From Kineosporia corallincola (GTDB taxonomy: Bacteria > Actinomycetota > Actinomycetes > Actinomycetales > Kineosporiaceae), in assembly GCF_018499875.1 (NCBI RefSeq), contig NZ_JAHBAY010000004.1:124001-188000 (forward strand): a stretch of DNA of 64,000 nt, in the 5' to 3' direction. Below, one piece after another: positions 49,583 to 59,291 of this stretch. The position numbers were made by a program, and so were the translations under genes. Positions within the stretch are counted from its first letter, which is position 1. Every line of letters starts with the position of its first letter. Under the pieces are notes generated by a model that saw only the letters and a list, made by a program, of their open reading frames with translations, was not told the origin of the DNA and did not search any database.

Positions 49583-50779
49583 TCAGCCGAAGTCGCTCCA
49601 GCAGCCGAAGCCGGTGCCGTCGGGCCGGCCGCCCACCGGGTCGATGTTCAGGCTGCCGCCGATGTTCGGCCCCAGTTCCCCGGTCAGGGCGCCGCTGCCG
49701 TCCACAGCGGTGGCGGTGAGCAGCCAGGTGTAGCAGCTCGGGGTCACCGGTTCGCCGGAGTCGTCCGTCCCGTCCCAGCGAAAGCCGCCGAGGGTGCCGA
49801 GCCGGCCGGGGGAGGTGAGGGTGCGCACCGGTGAACCGGAGCCGTAGATGACCAGTTTCGCGGCCTTCACGGGCTTGGTGACGTCGAAACGCGGCTTCCA
49901 CGGTTGTCCCACCTCGAGTTTCTCGGTGGTCTGCTGCGAGATGACCCAGGGTGGGCGGGCACCCGCGTCGAAGGCCAGCGTCCGCGACCGCATCCGGCCG
50001 TGCGCGTCGATGCCCACGATGCGCCGGCCGTCGATCGCGTACGGCGGGCGCAGGGTGGAGCGGTGCTGCCCGGATTCCGGTTCGGCCAGGTCGATCACGT
50101 GCACGTAGCCGTCGCGGGCCGACCACGACAGGGTGTCGTTGTTCAGCCGCAGATCGGTGGCGCGACGGCCGGCCCGGACGATTCTGCGCTCGTAGCCGAG
50201 GTTTCCGAGAACATGGATGCTGCCGGAGGTGTCGAGCCAGGCCGACCACGGCCCCCACACCGCCACCGGCCCCGCCGCGTCCTGCCGGGCCAGCACCTGC
50301 CGCCCGGTGTCGCCCGGGTCGAGGTAGCGCTGCCGCACCTCTCCCGCCTGCGTGCGCCAGACCACGTGCGGGCCGAAGATGTCGGTGTCGGCGGCGCCGG
50401 TGTCGAGCACCACCCTGGCCCGGTTCTTCGGCGCGGCCACGAAAACCGCTGATCCGACCAGGGAATAGGGCCCAGACTGCTTGATATGGTGTTTTCCTGG
50501 TGGCAGTCCGCCGAGCCGGATCGCGGGCAGGGGGCCGTGGCGCACGGTGTACACGTCGGCGGCGCTGCGGCGCAGCACGTGTGTGCCCGAGACACTGACC
50601 GAGCCGGTCGCCACCGTCAGCAGCCGTCCGGCGCTGAGGCTCACGTCACTGGGAGGGTTTTCCTGGCTGACGGGGGCGAGGATGGTGGGGGTCGCGTCGT
50701 CCATGCTTGGCTGGGCAGAACAGAGGACGGCGAACACCACCAGCGCACGGCGTGCCCGTGCGAACTGCCCGCTGAACAC
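49583..50779 (-). CDS. secreted propeller-like protein with FlgD-type Ig domain
   Basis: This 398-aa protein has an N-terminal hydrophobic signal (ARRALVVFAVLCSA). A beta-rich central part has repeated strands such as VVWRTQAGEVRQRYLD and LSWSARDGYVHVIDL, suggesting a beta-propeller. The C-terminus is a FlgD-like Ig module (KLVIYGSGSPVRTL, WDGTDDSGEPV). Exported, function unknown. GTG with a G-rich ribosome site. It lies 33 bp after the STAND ATPase and may share its transcript. Confidence 0.7.
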   Translation of the reverse strand: MFSGQFARARRALVVFAVLCSAQPSMDDATPTILAPVSQENPPSDVSLSAGRLLTVATGSVSVSGTHVLRRSAADVYTVRHGPLPAIRLGGLPPGKHHIKQSGPYSLVGSAVFVAAPKNRARVVLDTGAADTDIFGPHVVWRTQAGEVRQRYLDPGDTGRQVLARQDAAGPVAVWGPWSAWLDTSGSIHVLGNLGYERRIVRAGRRATDLRLNNDTLSWSARDGYVHVIDLAEPESGQHRSTLRPPYAIDGRRIVGIDAHGRMRSRTLAFDAGARPPWVISQQTTEKLEVGQPWKPRFDVTKPVKAAKLVIYGSGSPVRTLTSPGRLGTLGGFRWDGTDDSGEPVTPSCYTWLLTATAVDGSGALTGELGPNIGGSLNIDPVGGRPDGTGFGCWSDFG

Positions 50780-50812
50780 CCCGACCCCCCACCGCCTGTG
50801 CCGCCTGCCCGG

Positions 50813-53800
50813 TCACGGTAGCGGCGGGCCCGGGGTGGAGGGGGGATGCGGGGCGGTGATGAGATCGAAGACCTGACCGCCCAATTCGGGCTCGACGGAC
50901 AGAATCGCGCGAACCGTGACGTTGAAGCCCCCGACGGCCGCGGCGGCCGCGAGCCGGCGGGCCCTGCCGGTGTCGCCGGTGGCCAGGACGGCCTTGGCGA
51001 TGGTGGCCAGGACCTCGGCCTTGCGGGAGTCGTCGGGCAGGTCGGCGGCCAGGGCGAGGGCGGTGTCGGTCTGGCCCTGGGTGGCGGCGGCCTCGGCGAT
51101 GTCGGCGAGTGCGCTTGTTCTCCGGGCGGGGTCGGCGAGTTCGGCGGACAACTGGAGCGCCTCGGAGATATGTCCGGCCCTGGCGGCATGGCGCACCAGG
51201 TTGACGACGAGCGTCGACCGGATCCCGGGATTCTTCAGGTCGCCGAGCAGCAGGACGGCGCTGTCGACGTCCCCGCGGGCGAGCACGGCCTCGATGACCT
51301 CCGACCTGGCCTGGTCCTGGGAGTAGTCGTGGTCGATCATGTCGATCAGGTGCCGCGTCTGTTCGATGTCACCGGCCAGGAGCGGGATGAGGGCCAGCTG
51401 AGGGACGAGGGACTTCCATCGGTGGGAAGGACCGATGGCCGCCACCAGGCGCCGCACCGTGTCGAACTGGCCGGCCCGGGCTGCCTCCCGGGCGACGGCG
51501 GCCAGTGTCGGGGTGCGTTCGTTGAGATCGTCCAGTGAGAGGGCGATCTCGGCACTCTGGTTGATCCGGCCGTGCTCGGCCAGTGACCGCGCCACGTTGC
51601 CGAGGGCCGGTGTGCCGCCGGCTGCTGCGATGGTGTCGACGATCTCCTCCACCTGTGTGGCGAAGCGCGCTGCTCGCTGTTGCTGGCCGGCCTCGATCGC
51701 GGAGAGAGCAAGATCGGTGAGAATGATCGCGCGGTTGGTGGGTTCGTCGATCTGGGTGGCGATCTGCTCGGCCTGGTCGATCAGCCCGGCCCGGGCGAGG
51801 GCGCTCGCGTTCTCGGGGCGGTGCGCCATCCAGGAGGAGAGGTCGACCGCGGCCCGGGCGAGACGGGCGGCGGTGGCGTGCTGTTGTGCGGCGGCGGCGA
51901 TCTCGGCGATCTCGGACAGGAAGTCTGCGGCGTCGTGCGGGTCTACGAAGCGCTTCAGCATCTCCTCCGCCAGCGTGAACCGGCCGGCTTCGGCGATGGT
52001 CCGGATCGCGCTGTAGAGCATCTCGTCGCCCAGGGTGTCGTAGAGCTCGGCGACTGTCTGCTCGGCCAGCGCGACCTCTCCGAGAGGGACGGCCAGTTGG
52101 AGCAGCGAACTGAGCACCATGTACCGGTCCGACTGGTCGTACGGCAACTCCAGAAGAGCCTGGATCTGGACGAGGCACCGCCGAGCAGCGTTCGACAGCC
52201 CGGCCCGCAGGGATATCTCCCCGATCTGGCACAGGGCGGACGCCCGGGAGGCGATGTCACGCACGCTCCGGGCGAGATCCATGGCCTGGGCCAGGGTTCG
52301 GTGTGCGGATTCCTGGTCGCTGCCCGTCGCCGGGGTCAGGGCAAGCCGGGCCAGGGCGGCAGCCCTGCGGTCATCCTCGTCGATGACGCCGACCACTCGG
52401 CCGGCCTCGGCCAGAATCTCCTGCGCCAGATCGGATCTGCCGAGCATGTCTGCGTTCTCGGCCACGTCGACGAGTGCGTTTACCCGATCGGTGCGGTGCG
52501 GGATCGCCTCGGCGCAGGCGAGGGCAGCCTCGATCTGTCCGGCCCCAGCTGCGTGCTGGGCCACGAAGTTCAGGGCCTGCGACTGAACCTGCGGATCGCT
52601 GGTTGTGCCGGCGATCCGGTAGGCCCGCTGGTACTCTCCGGCCTCGGCCAGGGCTACGACGAGATCGGTCACCGCGCTCGCCCACCCGTTCGTCCCCACC
52701 AGCGCCGAGCGGATCAGCCGCTCCGCCTCCTCGTACCGTCCCACCGCGATCAGGGTCAGCGCATGGCTTCTCGGCCCGATCGCCTCGCTCAGGGCCAGGG
52801 CCTGGCGGGTGCGGCCGAGCTTGGCCCAGACCACCGGGAGCTGCTCCGGGGTGTGCCGGTTGCGGTGTTTCAGCTGTTCCTGGTGCCAGGTCAGGCGCAG
52901 CACCTGGCTCAGGTCGGGCGCCGGGTCGGCGGCGATGGCCTTCAGCGCCGTGCGGGTCTCGGCCAGGGCGGCGGCGTCGCCGCCGGTGAGGGCCCGCATC
53001 AGGTTGTGCCGGGCCGACGATCCGGCCAGGGCGGTGAGGCGGTCGGTGTCCGCGGTGTCGGCCAGCAGCCGGAAGTAGCCGCCGAGCAGATAGGCGGGGG
53101 CCGGGTCGGGCCAGCCCCGGGTGTGGTGGTCGTGCGCCCAGGCGTGCAGCCGGGCCTGATAGGCCAGCAGGCGGTCGCGGCCGAAGTAGCCGGTGGCCGT
53201 GACCTGCAACTCCTGGTGGCCGAGCAGGAACACCACGGTGCCGGTGGCGTCGTCGGTCTGGCTGAGGAACGTGCGCCCGCTGTCGGTGTGCAGCACGGCC
53301 TCCACGTCCCAGCGCGAGGCGTCCGCCAGATCGGCCAGGTCGGCCACGGCCAGGCCGCCCCGGGCGGCGGTGAGCAGCCCCAGCACGTCCTGCTCCAGCT
53401 GGGTGCCGTCGAGCAGGCCGGTCAGTTCCTGCCGACTGAGACGGGCGACGTCCTCGGCGTGCGGTGAGGGGGCGAGCTCGCGCACCACGTCCGGGTCGCG
53501 CAGCGGATGTCCCAGCGAGACGTCGTGCGGCAGCGGGGGATTGGGTCGGCCGGCCACGATGACCCGCATCCCGGAGGGAGGGTGCCGGGGCAGCAGCCCG
53601 GCGATGCTGCGGGCCTGCGGACCGCGCAACTGGCTGCGGTCCTCGTCCAGCCCGTCCACCAGCAGCACCAGCCGCAGGCCGTCCCGGGCGCAGGCGCTCG
53701 CGGCCTGGTCGAGCAGGTGGTTCAGGTACACCTCGCGCCCGGCCTCGTCCACCAGGTCGGGCGTCGCGATGCCGAGCAGGTCGGCGAGCTGGCCGGTCAC

Positions 53801-54166
53801 CGCCGTGACGAAGGCCGCCCGGGTGTCCTGCGAGCTCAGCCGCGCGGTGATGAAGAACGCGACCAGCCGCACCCCGGCCAGCACGTCGGCCGGCGGGCGC
53901 AGGAAGAAGTCACCGAGCAGCGCGGTCTTGCCGCTCCAGGCCGGGGCCTGCCACCACAGGTAGGCGGGCCCGTCGTCGGCGAGGCAGAACCGGGCCAGCA
54001 CCCGCAGTTCCTCGTCGCGGTCGCGCAGCCGGCCGGGCGCCAGGTCGCGCACCTGACGCCGGTAGGTGGAGCCGGTCCAGAACGGGGCCTCGTCCGCGGA
54101 ACCGGCGGGGGCCAGCGTGACCTGGCCGATGTAGGCGGCGTTGACCTGGGCGCCGGGGTGGTTCAG
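50813..54166 (-). CDS. STAND ATPase with helical repeats (second NLR-like protein)
   Basis: This NLR-like ATPase has Walker A (APAWSGKT), Walker B (LVLLVDGLDED) and a very long C-terminal solenoid of about 30-35-residue helical repeats with patterns such as ALARAGLIDQAEQIA. The first ATG/GTG in frame is GTG 54052, but the frame stays open upstream and encodes NAAYIGQVTLAP, a motif similar to the C-terminus of the upstream gene. I therefore set the start at CTG 54166, which overlaps that gene's stop as CTGA and has GGGG upstream. The start codon is inferred. From 54166 the protein is 1117 aa. It probably senses a ligand through the solenoid. Confidence 0.78.
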   Translation of the reverse strand: MNHPGAQVNAAYIGQVTLAPAGSADEAPFWTGSTYRRQVRDLAPGRLRDRDEELRVLARFCLADDGPAYLWWQAPAWSGKTALLGDFFLRPPADVLAGVRLVAFFITARLSSQDTRAAFVTAVTGQLADLLGIATPDLVDEAGREVYLNHLLDQAASACARDGLRLVLLVDGLDEDRSQLRGPQARSIAGLLPRHPPSGMRVIVAGRPNPPLPHDVSLGHPLRDPDVVRELAPSPHAEDVARLSRQELTGLLDGTQLEQDVLGLLTAARGGLAVADLADLADASRWDVEAVLHTDSGRTFLSQTDDATGTVVFLLGHQELQVTATGYFGRDRLLAYQARLHAWAHDHHTRGWPDPAPAYLLGGYFRLLADTADTDRLTALAGSSARHNLMRALTGGDAAALAETRTALKAIAADPAPDLSQVLRLTWHQEQLKHRNRHTPEQLPVVWAKLGRTRQALALSEAIGPRSHALTLIAVGRYEEAERLIRSALVGTNGWASAVTDLVVALAEAGEYQRAYRIAGTTSDPQVQSQALNFVAQHAAGAGQIEAALACAEAIPHRTDRVNALVDVAENADMLGRSDLAQEILAEAGRVVGVIDEDDRRAAALARLALTPATGSDQESAHRTLAQAMDLARSVRDIASRASALCQIGEISLRAGLSNAARRCLVQIQALLELPYDQSDRYMVLSSLLQLAVPLGEVALAEQTVAELYDTLGDEMLYSAIRTIAEAGRFTLAEEMLKRFVDPHDAADFLSEIAEIAAAAQQHATAARLARAAVDLSSWMAHRPENASALARAGLIDQAEQIATQIDEPTNRAIILTDLALSAIEAGQQQRAARFATQVEEIVDTIAAAGGTPALGNVARSLAEHGRINQSAEIALSLDDLNERTPTLAAVAREAARAGQFDTVRRLVAAIGPSHRWKSLVPQLALIPLLAGDIEQTRHLIDMIDHDYSQDQARSEVIEAVLARGDVDSAVLLLGDLKNPGIRSTLVVNLVRHAARAGHISEALQLSAELADPARRTSALADIAEAAATQGQTDTALALAADLPDDSRKAEVLATIAKAVLATGDTGRARRLAAAAAVGGFNVTVRAILSVEPELGGQVFDLITAPHPPSTPGPPLP

Positions 54167-54654
54167 CCGTCCGAACGCCCCGGCCGCGAAGGGTCCGGCG
54201 GCACCTGACCGATGGTGACGTTGCCCATCGTGACCGCGGCGGCACTGCCGTGATCGGCGTGCACGCCCCCGGTCACGGTGATCGCCCCGGGCCCGGAAAC
54301 CCGCTCGGCGTGCTGGATCTGCTGGATCAGCGTGGTGACGGCGGCGGCGAACAGCTCGTCCTTGCGCGCGGCGGCGGTCAGTTCCATCTCCAGCCGCTGC
54401 CGGGTCAGGTCGTCGACCCCGGAGACCCCATCGCCCCCGGAGACCCCGGACTGCTGGGCCTCGTCCTCCAGGTCGGCCAGCACCGCCTGCCCGGCCAGCT
54501 TGCCGGCGACCACGCCGTGCAGTTTCTCCAGGCCGGCGTCGAGCGCCAGGTCGACCTCCGCGTCGAGCCGCCCACCCGCGTAGCGGGCCTTCCGCACGGC
54601 CCAGGCGATCAGATATCCGGCGACGACCCCTGCTTCGATGACCAAGAACCCCAC
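54163..54654 (-). CDS. small membrane protein with C-terminal amyloid-like motif, paired with STAND ATPase
   Basis: This 163-aa protein has an N-terminal transmembrane helix (residues 4-20), a helical central region (30-120), and a Gly/Val-rich C-terminus with AAVTMGNVTIGQV (139-151). The neighbouring ATPase has a similar IGQV motif at its inferred N-terminus. This fits a membrane-anchored effector or adaptor for the STAND protein. No enzymatic domain is visible. Its stop overlaps the inferred ATPase start. Confidence 0.7.
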   Translation of the reverse strand: MGFLVIEAGVVAGYLIAWAVRKARYAGGRLDAEVDLALDAGLEKLHGVVAGKLAGQAVLADLEDEAQQSGVSGGDGVSGVDDLTRQRLEMELTAAARKDELFAAAVTTLIQQIQHAERVSGPGAITVTGGVHADHGSAAAVTMGNVTIGQVPPDPSRPGRSDG

Positions 54655-54731
54655 CCCTGATGACGAACCACGCGACGACAGGTCATGGTGTCAGTTAAGG
54701 GCGGTATGTGTCTTCTGCTCAACGGTCGGAC

Positions 54732-56675
54732 TCACTGCCCCAGCGCCGCTCGCATCGCCGTCGCCAGCGGCTTCTCCAGCGCCGTCGATCCGACCGCGTT
54801 CAGGTGGTTGAAGTCGTAGTAGGCCAGCCGCCCGTCCACCACCGCCGAGCACTCCGAGGTGCCGCAGAACACCGGCCACGGGTCGAGCACCGTCACCCAG
54901 GGCAGCGACTGCGCGAACCGCTGCGACACCGCCCGGCTGTCGCCCGCGATCCGCTCCACCTCGGACAGCGATTCCGAACAGCCGAAGTTCAGCCACCCGC
55001 CCGCGCAGGCACTGGAGCGCGGGGAGCCCTCCTCGGCGAAGGCCGGGGTGTCCAGCGCGAACACCACCGGGATGCCGGCCTCGTGCAGCTCGGTCAGGGC
55101 CGGGCGCAGCGTCTCCAGCCAGTCCGGGTTACGCCTCAGGTGCGGGGCCAGCCACTGCGACAGCACCACCAGTGCCGGCCGGTCCTGCGATCCGGTGGCC
55201 CGGTCGAGCAACATCGCGGCGATGCCCGCGCAGTCGTTGCCCTCCTGCGACGGCGGCGCGGTGCGGGAGAAGCCGCAACCCGACCCGGTCAGCGCGGTGG
55301 TGCCGTAGCCCAGCCGCCCGGCCGCCGCGATCACGCCGTCGGAGAGCATGTCCGCGTGCGAGTCGCCGACGAGCAGGACCGTGCCCTTCTCGTCGTCCAC
55401 CGATGATGTGCAGCGCGCGATGTCGGCCACCTGCACGGCGGTGCCCTGGATCATGCAGCCGTTGCGTCGTCCCCACGTGGTTGTCTGCTGGTCGGACGCG
55501 TACCGCGCCGCGCCCGGGATCACCGCCGGCCCGAGCACGCTGACCGCGAGCGCCAGCGCGGTGACGACGGCACTGGTGACCAGCCCGGCGCCGAGCACCC
55601 GGCGCGAGCGGGCGGAACGGAACCGCAGCGGCTGCTCCACCAGCCGGTAGCCAAGGTAGGCGGGCACCAGCGAGAACGCCGCCGCGAGCACCGGGGCGAG
55701 CGGGGCGTCGGGCCACAGCAGCTCGGCGAACACGATGGCCGGCCAGTGCCACAGGTACACGCTGTACGACAGATCCCCGAGCCACACCAGCGGCCCGACC
55801 GACAGAACCCGCTGCACGACACCGGTTTCGAGCGTCCCCGAGACGATCAGCGCCGCGGTCGCCAGCACCGGAATCAGCGTGGCGGGGCCGGGCCAGACCG
55901 TCGAGTCGTCGAGCAGCAGGTTCATCCCGACGAGCCCGGCCAGGCCGGCCAGGCCCAGCAGCCCCGAAACCCGGCTCAGGGCCGGCAGGTGACCCCGGCG
56001 GCGTCCACCCAGGGTCAGCAGCGCCCCCACCCCGAACTCCCAGGCCCGCGTGAAAGACGAGTAGAAGGCCAGATCGCTGCCCGACATCGCCAGGCACACC
56101 ACGAAACTCGCCGCGCTGAGCGCGGTCAGCGGCAACGCCACCCGCCGCCACCGCAGGCACAGCACCAGCACAGCCGGAAACACCAGGTAGAACTGCTCTT
56201 CCACGGCCAGCGACCAGACGTGCAGCAGCGGATTCGTGGTGGCGGCCGGATCGAAATACCCTCCGGTCGAGCGCAGGATCGCGATGTTGCCCGCCGCCAG
56301 CATCGCCCCGATCGCCGTCTGCGCCACCATCGCCTGCGGCCCCAGCGGTGAGAGCAGCAAGAACGTCAAACTGAGGACGACGAGGACCATCACGGTCATC
56401 GCCGGCCACAACCGTTTCACCCGGCGCGCGTAGAAGCGGGCAAAACCGAAACTCCCCGCCGCGTGCTGCCTCCGGATCTGCGAGGTGATCACGAATCCGG
56501 AGATCACGAAGAACACATCCACCCCGGCGAAACCGGCCGGGACGAACGGGATCTCCGCGTGATACAGCACCACCAGCAGCACGGCGAGCGCTCGCAGGCC
56601 CTGGATGTCGCGGCGTGGGGCGGTGTGCGGGGTGGATGAGGCGATCGCGCCCTCCGGGGTGGCCGCAATCGGCAT
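54732..56675 (-). CDS. OafA/YrhL-type acyltransferase with C-terminal SGNH domain
   Basis: This 647-aa membrane protein has an N-terminal acyltransferase-3 domain: RDIQGLRALAVLLVVLYHAE, FFVISGFVITSQI, and about ten helices. A C-terminal SGNH-type domain follows, with GDSHADM and a DFNHLN His box. Such proteins transfer acetyl or other acyl groups onto cell-surface polysaccharides. It is divergent from the heptose/glycan operon and may modify its product. ATG with AGGAG upstream. Confidence 0.92.
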   Translation of the reverse strand: MPIAATPEGAIASSTPHTAPRRDIQGLRALAVLLVVLYHAEIPFVPAGFAGVDVFFVISGFVITSQIRRQHAAGSFGFARFYARRVKRLWPAMTVMVLVVLSLTFLLLSPLGPQAMVAQTAIGAMLAAGNIAILRSTGGYFDPAATTNPLLHVWSLAVEEQFYLVFPAVLVLCLRWRRVALPLTALSAASFVVCLAMSGSDLAFYSSFTRAWEFGVGALLTLGGRRRGHLPALSRVSGLLGLAGLAGLVGMNLLLDDSTVWPGPATLIPVLATAALIVSGTLETGVVQRVLSVGPLVWLGDLSYSVYLWHWPAIVFAELLWPDAPLAPVLAAAFSLVPAYLGYRLVEQPLRFRSARSRRVLGAGLVTSAVVTALALAVSVLGPAVIPGAARYASDQQTTTWGRRNGCMIQGTAVQVADIARCTSSVDDEKGTVLLVGDSHADMLSDGVIAAAGRLGYGTTALTGSGCGFSRTAPPSQEGNDCAGIAAMLLDRATGSQDRPALVVLSQWLAPHLRRNPDWLETLRPALTELHEAGIPVVFALDTPAFAEEGSPRSSACAGGWLNFGCSESLSEVERIAGDSRAVSQRFAQSLPWVTVLDPWPVFCGTSECSAVVDGRLAYYDFNHLNAVGSTALEKPLATAMRAALGQ

Positions 56676-56838
56676 TCCATCTCCTGAACCGAGCCGTTCT
56701 GTGTCTGCCGATGCTAGGTGACGCAGCTACGAGAAGACCGACCCCTCCATGGCGCTTGCGGTAAGTAATGCTTCGGTCACGCTAAGGTGGTGACCGGTTC
56801 GGCACACCACCGCGATGCGCGAGGGGGATCGCTTTCGG

Positions 56839-58152
56839 GTGAACGGGATCGAAGGGCATGACGGCTGCTACCTCGCCGAGCACGGCACGGCGCCCGGGGC
56901 CGTCCCTGGCGTGCACGTTCCCACCCTTCGCCGTCGCCTGATCCACCCGGTGCGGGCGCGCACGTTCCGCACGATCGTCCGGGCCGGCCACGGCACCCGG
57001 GTCATCCCCGGCCCACAGCCGGGTCCGGAGCGGTCCGTCGTCGTCATCCGCACCGACGAGATCGGCGACCTCGTGCTCACCCTGCCCCTGTTCAGGGCGC
57101 TGCGGCAGGCATGGCCCGGCACCCGCGTCACCCTGATCGCCCGCCCTGGTCCCGCCTCCTTGCTACGGGGTACGTCAATGGTGGACGATGCGGTCGACTG
57201 GCACCCGCTGCCGGGCCGGCAAGACACCGTGCTGGGGCAGGGCCGCAGCCTGGCGTTCGCCCGGCAGGTGCTCCGCCGCTCCGGCCACCGGTTCGACCTG
57301 GCCGTGCTGCCCCGCCGCGACTTCGAGAGCCGCGGCGCCCGGCAGATCGCGGCCGCGATCGCCGCGCGCACCGTCGGCTTCGACACCACCGACCGGCCGA
57401 TGACCCGGTGGGAGTTCGACGAGCGTGGCCTTCTGCACCAGCCGGTCTGCTCCGGCGACGGCACCGCCCACGAGTTGCGGCACACCGAGCGGCTGGCCGC
57501 CGCGCTCGGCGTCCCCCTCGACCAAGACGAGCGGCCCGGCCTGCACCTGCTGACCCGGGCGGAGCGCGAGCAGTCCCGCCGGAAACTCGGTGACCGGGCC
57601 GGCGCCAGGCTGGTCGTCACCCTGGGAGCCGGCGCCCCCAAGCGCTGCTGGTCGCCGGGCAGCTACGCCGCCGTGGTGGCCGCCGCCCATCGCACCGCAC
57701 CGGTGCACGTCGTGATCGTCGGGGGGCCGGAAGACCGCGCGGCCGCAGTCACTTTCCGGCAGGCGTTGCCGCCGGGCATCCCGGTGACCGACACCACCGG
57801 CACCACCACCCTGCGTGAGACGCTCGCTCTGCTCGCCCACAGCGACGCCTACCTCGGTGGCGACACCGGCGTGATGCACCTGGCCAGCAGCGTGGGTGTG
57901 CCCTGCCTGGTGGTGAGCTGCCATCCGAAGCACGGTGACCCACACGCCAACAACGCCCTCAACCGTTTCGGCCCCTGGTCGGCGGGTTCCCGCGCGGTGA
58001 CGCCGGACGAACCCGCGCCGGGATGCACCGACCAGTGCCGGGCAACGGCGCCCCACTGCATCCAGACCGTGCCCGAGCCTGAGGTGGCCCGGCAGCTGCT
58101 CTCGCTCTTGGCTTCCGTCGAACCGTCCCGACAGGTGGAGACCGACCCATGA
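56839..58152 (+). CDS. glycosyltransferase family 9 (heptosyltransferase-like)
   Basis: This protein of about 437 aa has the GT9 core: VVVIRTDEIGDLVLTLPLFRAL in the N-terminal domain and a C-terminal GGDTGVMHLASSVGVP, the nucleotide-sugar binding signature of ADP-heptose:LPS heptosyltransferases. The first 50 residues lie outside the family and the start is uncertain: GTG 56839 has a G-rich ribosome site, ATG 56815 does not. The acceptor is probably a surface glycan. First gene of the operon, with ATGA overlap to the next. Confidence 0.82.
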   Translation: MNGIEGHDGCYLAEHGTAPGAVPGVHVPTLRRRLIHPVRARTFRTIVRAGHGTRVIPGPQPGPERSVVVIRTDEIGDLVLTLPLFRALRQAWPGTRVTLIARPGPASLLRGTSMVDDAVDWHPLPGRQDTVLGQGRSLAFARQVLRRSGHRFDLAVLPRRDFESRGARQIAAAIAARTVGFDTTDRPMTRWEFDERGLLHQPVCSGDGTAHELRHTERLAAALGVPLDQDERPGLHLLTRAEREQSRRKLGDRAGARLVVTLGAGAPKRCWSPGSYAAVVAAAHRTAPVHVVIVGGPEDRAAAVTFRQALPPGIPVTDTTGTTTLRETLALLAHSDAYLGGDTGVMHLASSVGVPCLVVSCHPKHGDPHANNALNRFGPWSAGSRAVTPDEPAPGCTDQCRATAPHCIQTVPEPEVARQLLSLLASVEPSRQVETDP

Positions 58153-59291
58153 AGATCGCCCTGATCAGTACCAAGGCCACCAACATCGGCGACGACCTGA
58201 TCCGCCGGGGGGTGCGGCGGCTGGTCGTCTCCGCCCTCGCCGACAGCTACGACGGTGAGCTGCTCTGGAAGGTCGTCAACAAGCACCAGCCCTGGACGGT
58301 GTATCTCAAGAGTCAGGCCGCGCGCAGCGTCGTGGCCCGGATGCCCTTCGGGCAACGCCAGGTCACCGAGGCACTCACCCGGATCAGCCGCAGGACGGGC
58401 CGCGACACCGTGTTCACCGACGCCGATCTGGTGATCCAGTGCGGCACCCCGGTGATGTGGTTCGGCGTGCACGAGTCCGAGTGGCAGGGGCCGATCTACG
58501 ACGACGCCCTGGGCCGCGAGGGCCGGCCTCCCACGCTGAATCTCTCGGGCGGTTCCTGCTTTCCGTGGATCGCGGCCCGGCCGGTGCAGCTGATCGGCGC
58601 CGACCGCATGGCCATCTCCACCATGCTCGACCGCTCCGACCTGTTCACCGCCCGCGACCGGCTGGCGGCCGAGGTGGCCGGTTCATTGGGCCGCCCGACC
58701 GAGGTGTTCTCCTGCGCCGCCATCCATTCCGGCGGTGCCGTGCCAGCCCCCGGTGACGGCGGCGTGCTGCTGGTCAACGTGATGCGCCGCGGTGGGCACT
58801 TCGACTGGGGTCAGAACCTCAGCTCGGAGAGCTGGCTGGCCACCGTCGACAAGGTGCTCGCCGAGCGCACCGGCCGCGACCGCATCCTCTTCATCTGCCA
58901 CTCCGACGACGAACTGGCCCTGGCCCGCTCCCGCTGGCCGCAGCACGAGGCGGTGCTGCCGCGCAACACGGAGGAGTATTTGGAGGTCGCCCGCCGGGGC
59001 CGGATCGGGCTGGTCAATCGCATGCACGCGGCCGTCACCCTGGCCGGCCTGGGCATCCCGGCGATCGGGATCGGCACGGACACCAGGCTTCTCATGGTCG
59101 AGCAGGCCGGGCAGCCCATCCGCTACGTCGGTGACGCCGAGGCCGACGAGCTGATCGAGGCCCTGGCCGACCTCGACACCCATCGCCTGGTCTACCGGGA
59201 GGCCCTGCTGGAGAACGAGCGCCGGTCGTTCGAGGCACACCGACAGCACCTGCTCGATTCGGGCATCCTCGGCCGGGCCGCCGGCCGGTGA
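58149..59291 (+). CDS. polysaccharide pyruvyl transferase family protein
   Basis: This 380-aa protein has the family pattern: an N-terminal ISTKATNIGDDLIRRG and a C-terminal GLVNRMHAAVTLAGLGIPAIGIG. Members add pyruvate ketals to sugar hydroxyls on exopolysaccharides or S-layer-anchoring polymers. The ATG overlaps the preceding stop as ATGA and the stop overlaps the next GTG, so it is embedded in the operon. Confidence 0.82.
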   Translation: MKIALISTKATNIGDDLIRRGVRRLVVSALADSYDGELLWKVVNKHQPWTVYLKSQAARSVVARMPFGQRQVTEALTRISRRTGRDTVFTDADLVIQCGTPVMWFGVHESEWQGPIYDDALGREGRPPTLNLSGGSCFPWIAARPVQLIGADRMAISTMLDRSDLFTARDRLAAEVAGSLGRPTEVFSCAAIHSGGAVPAPGDGGVLLVNVMRRGGHFDWGQNLSSESWLATVDKVLAERTGRDRILFICHSDDELALARSRWPQHEAVLPRNTEEYLEVARRGRIGLVNRMHAAVTLAGLGIPAIGIGTDTRLLMVEQAGQPIRYVGDAEADELIEALADLDTHRLVYREALLENERRSFEAHRQHLLDSGILGRAAGR

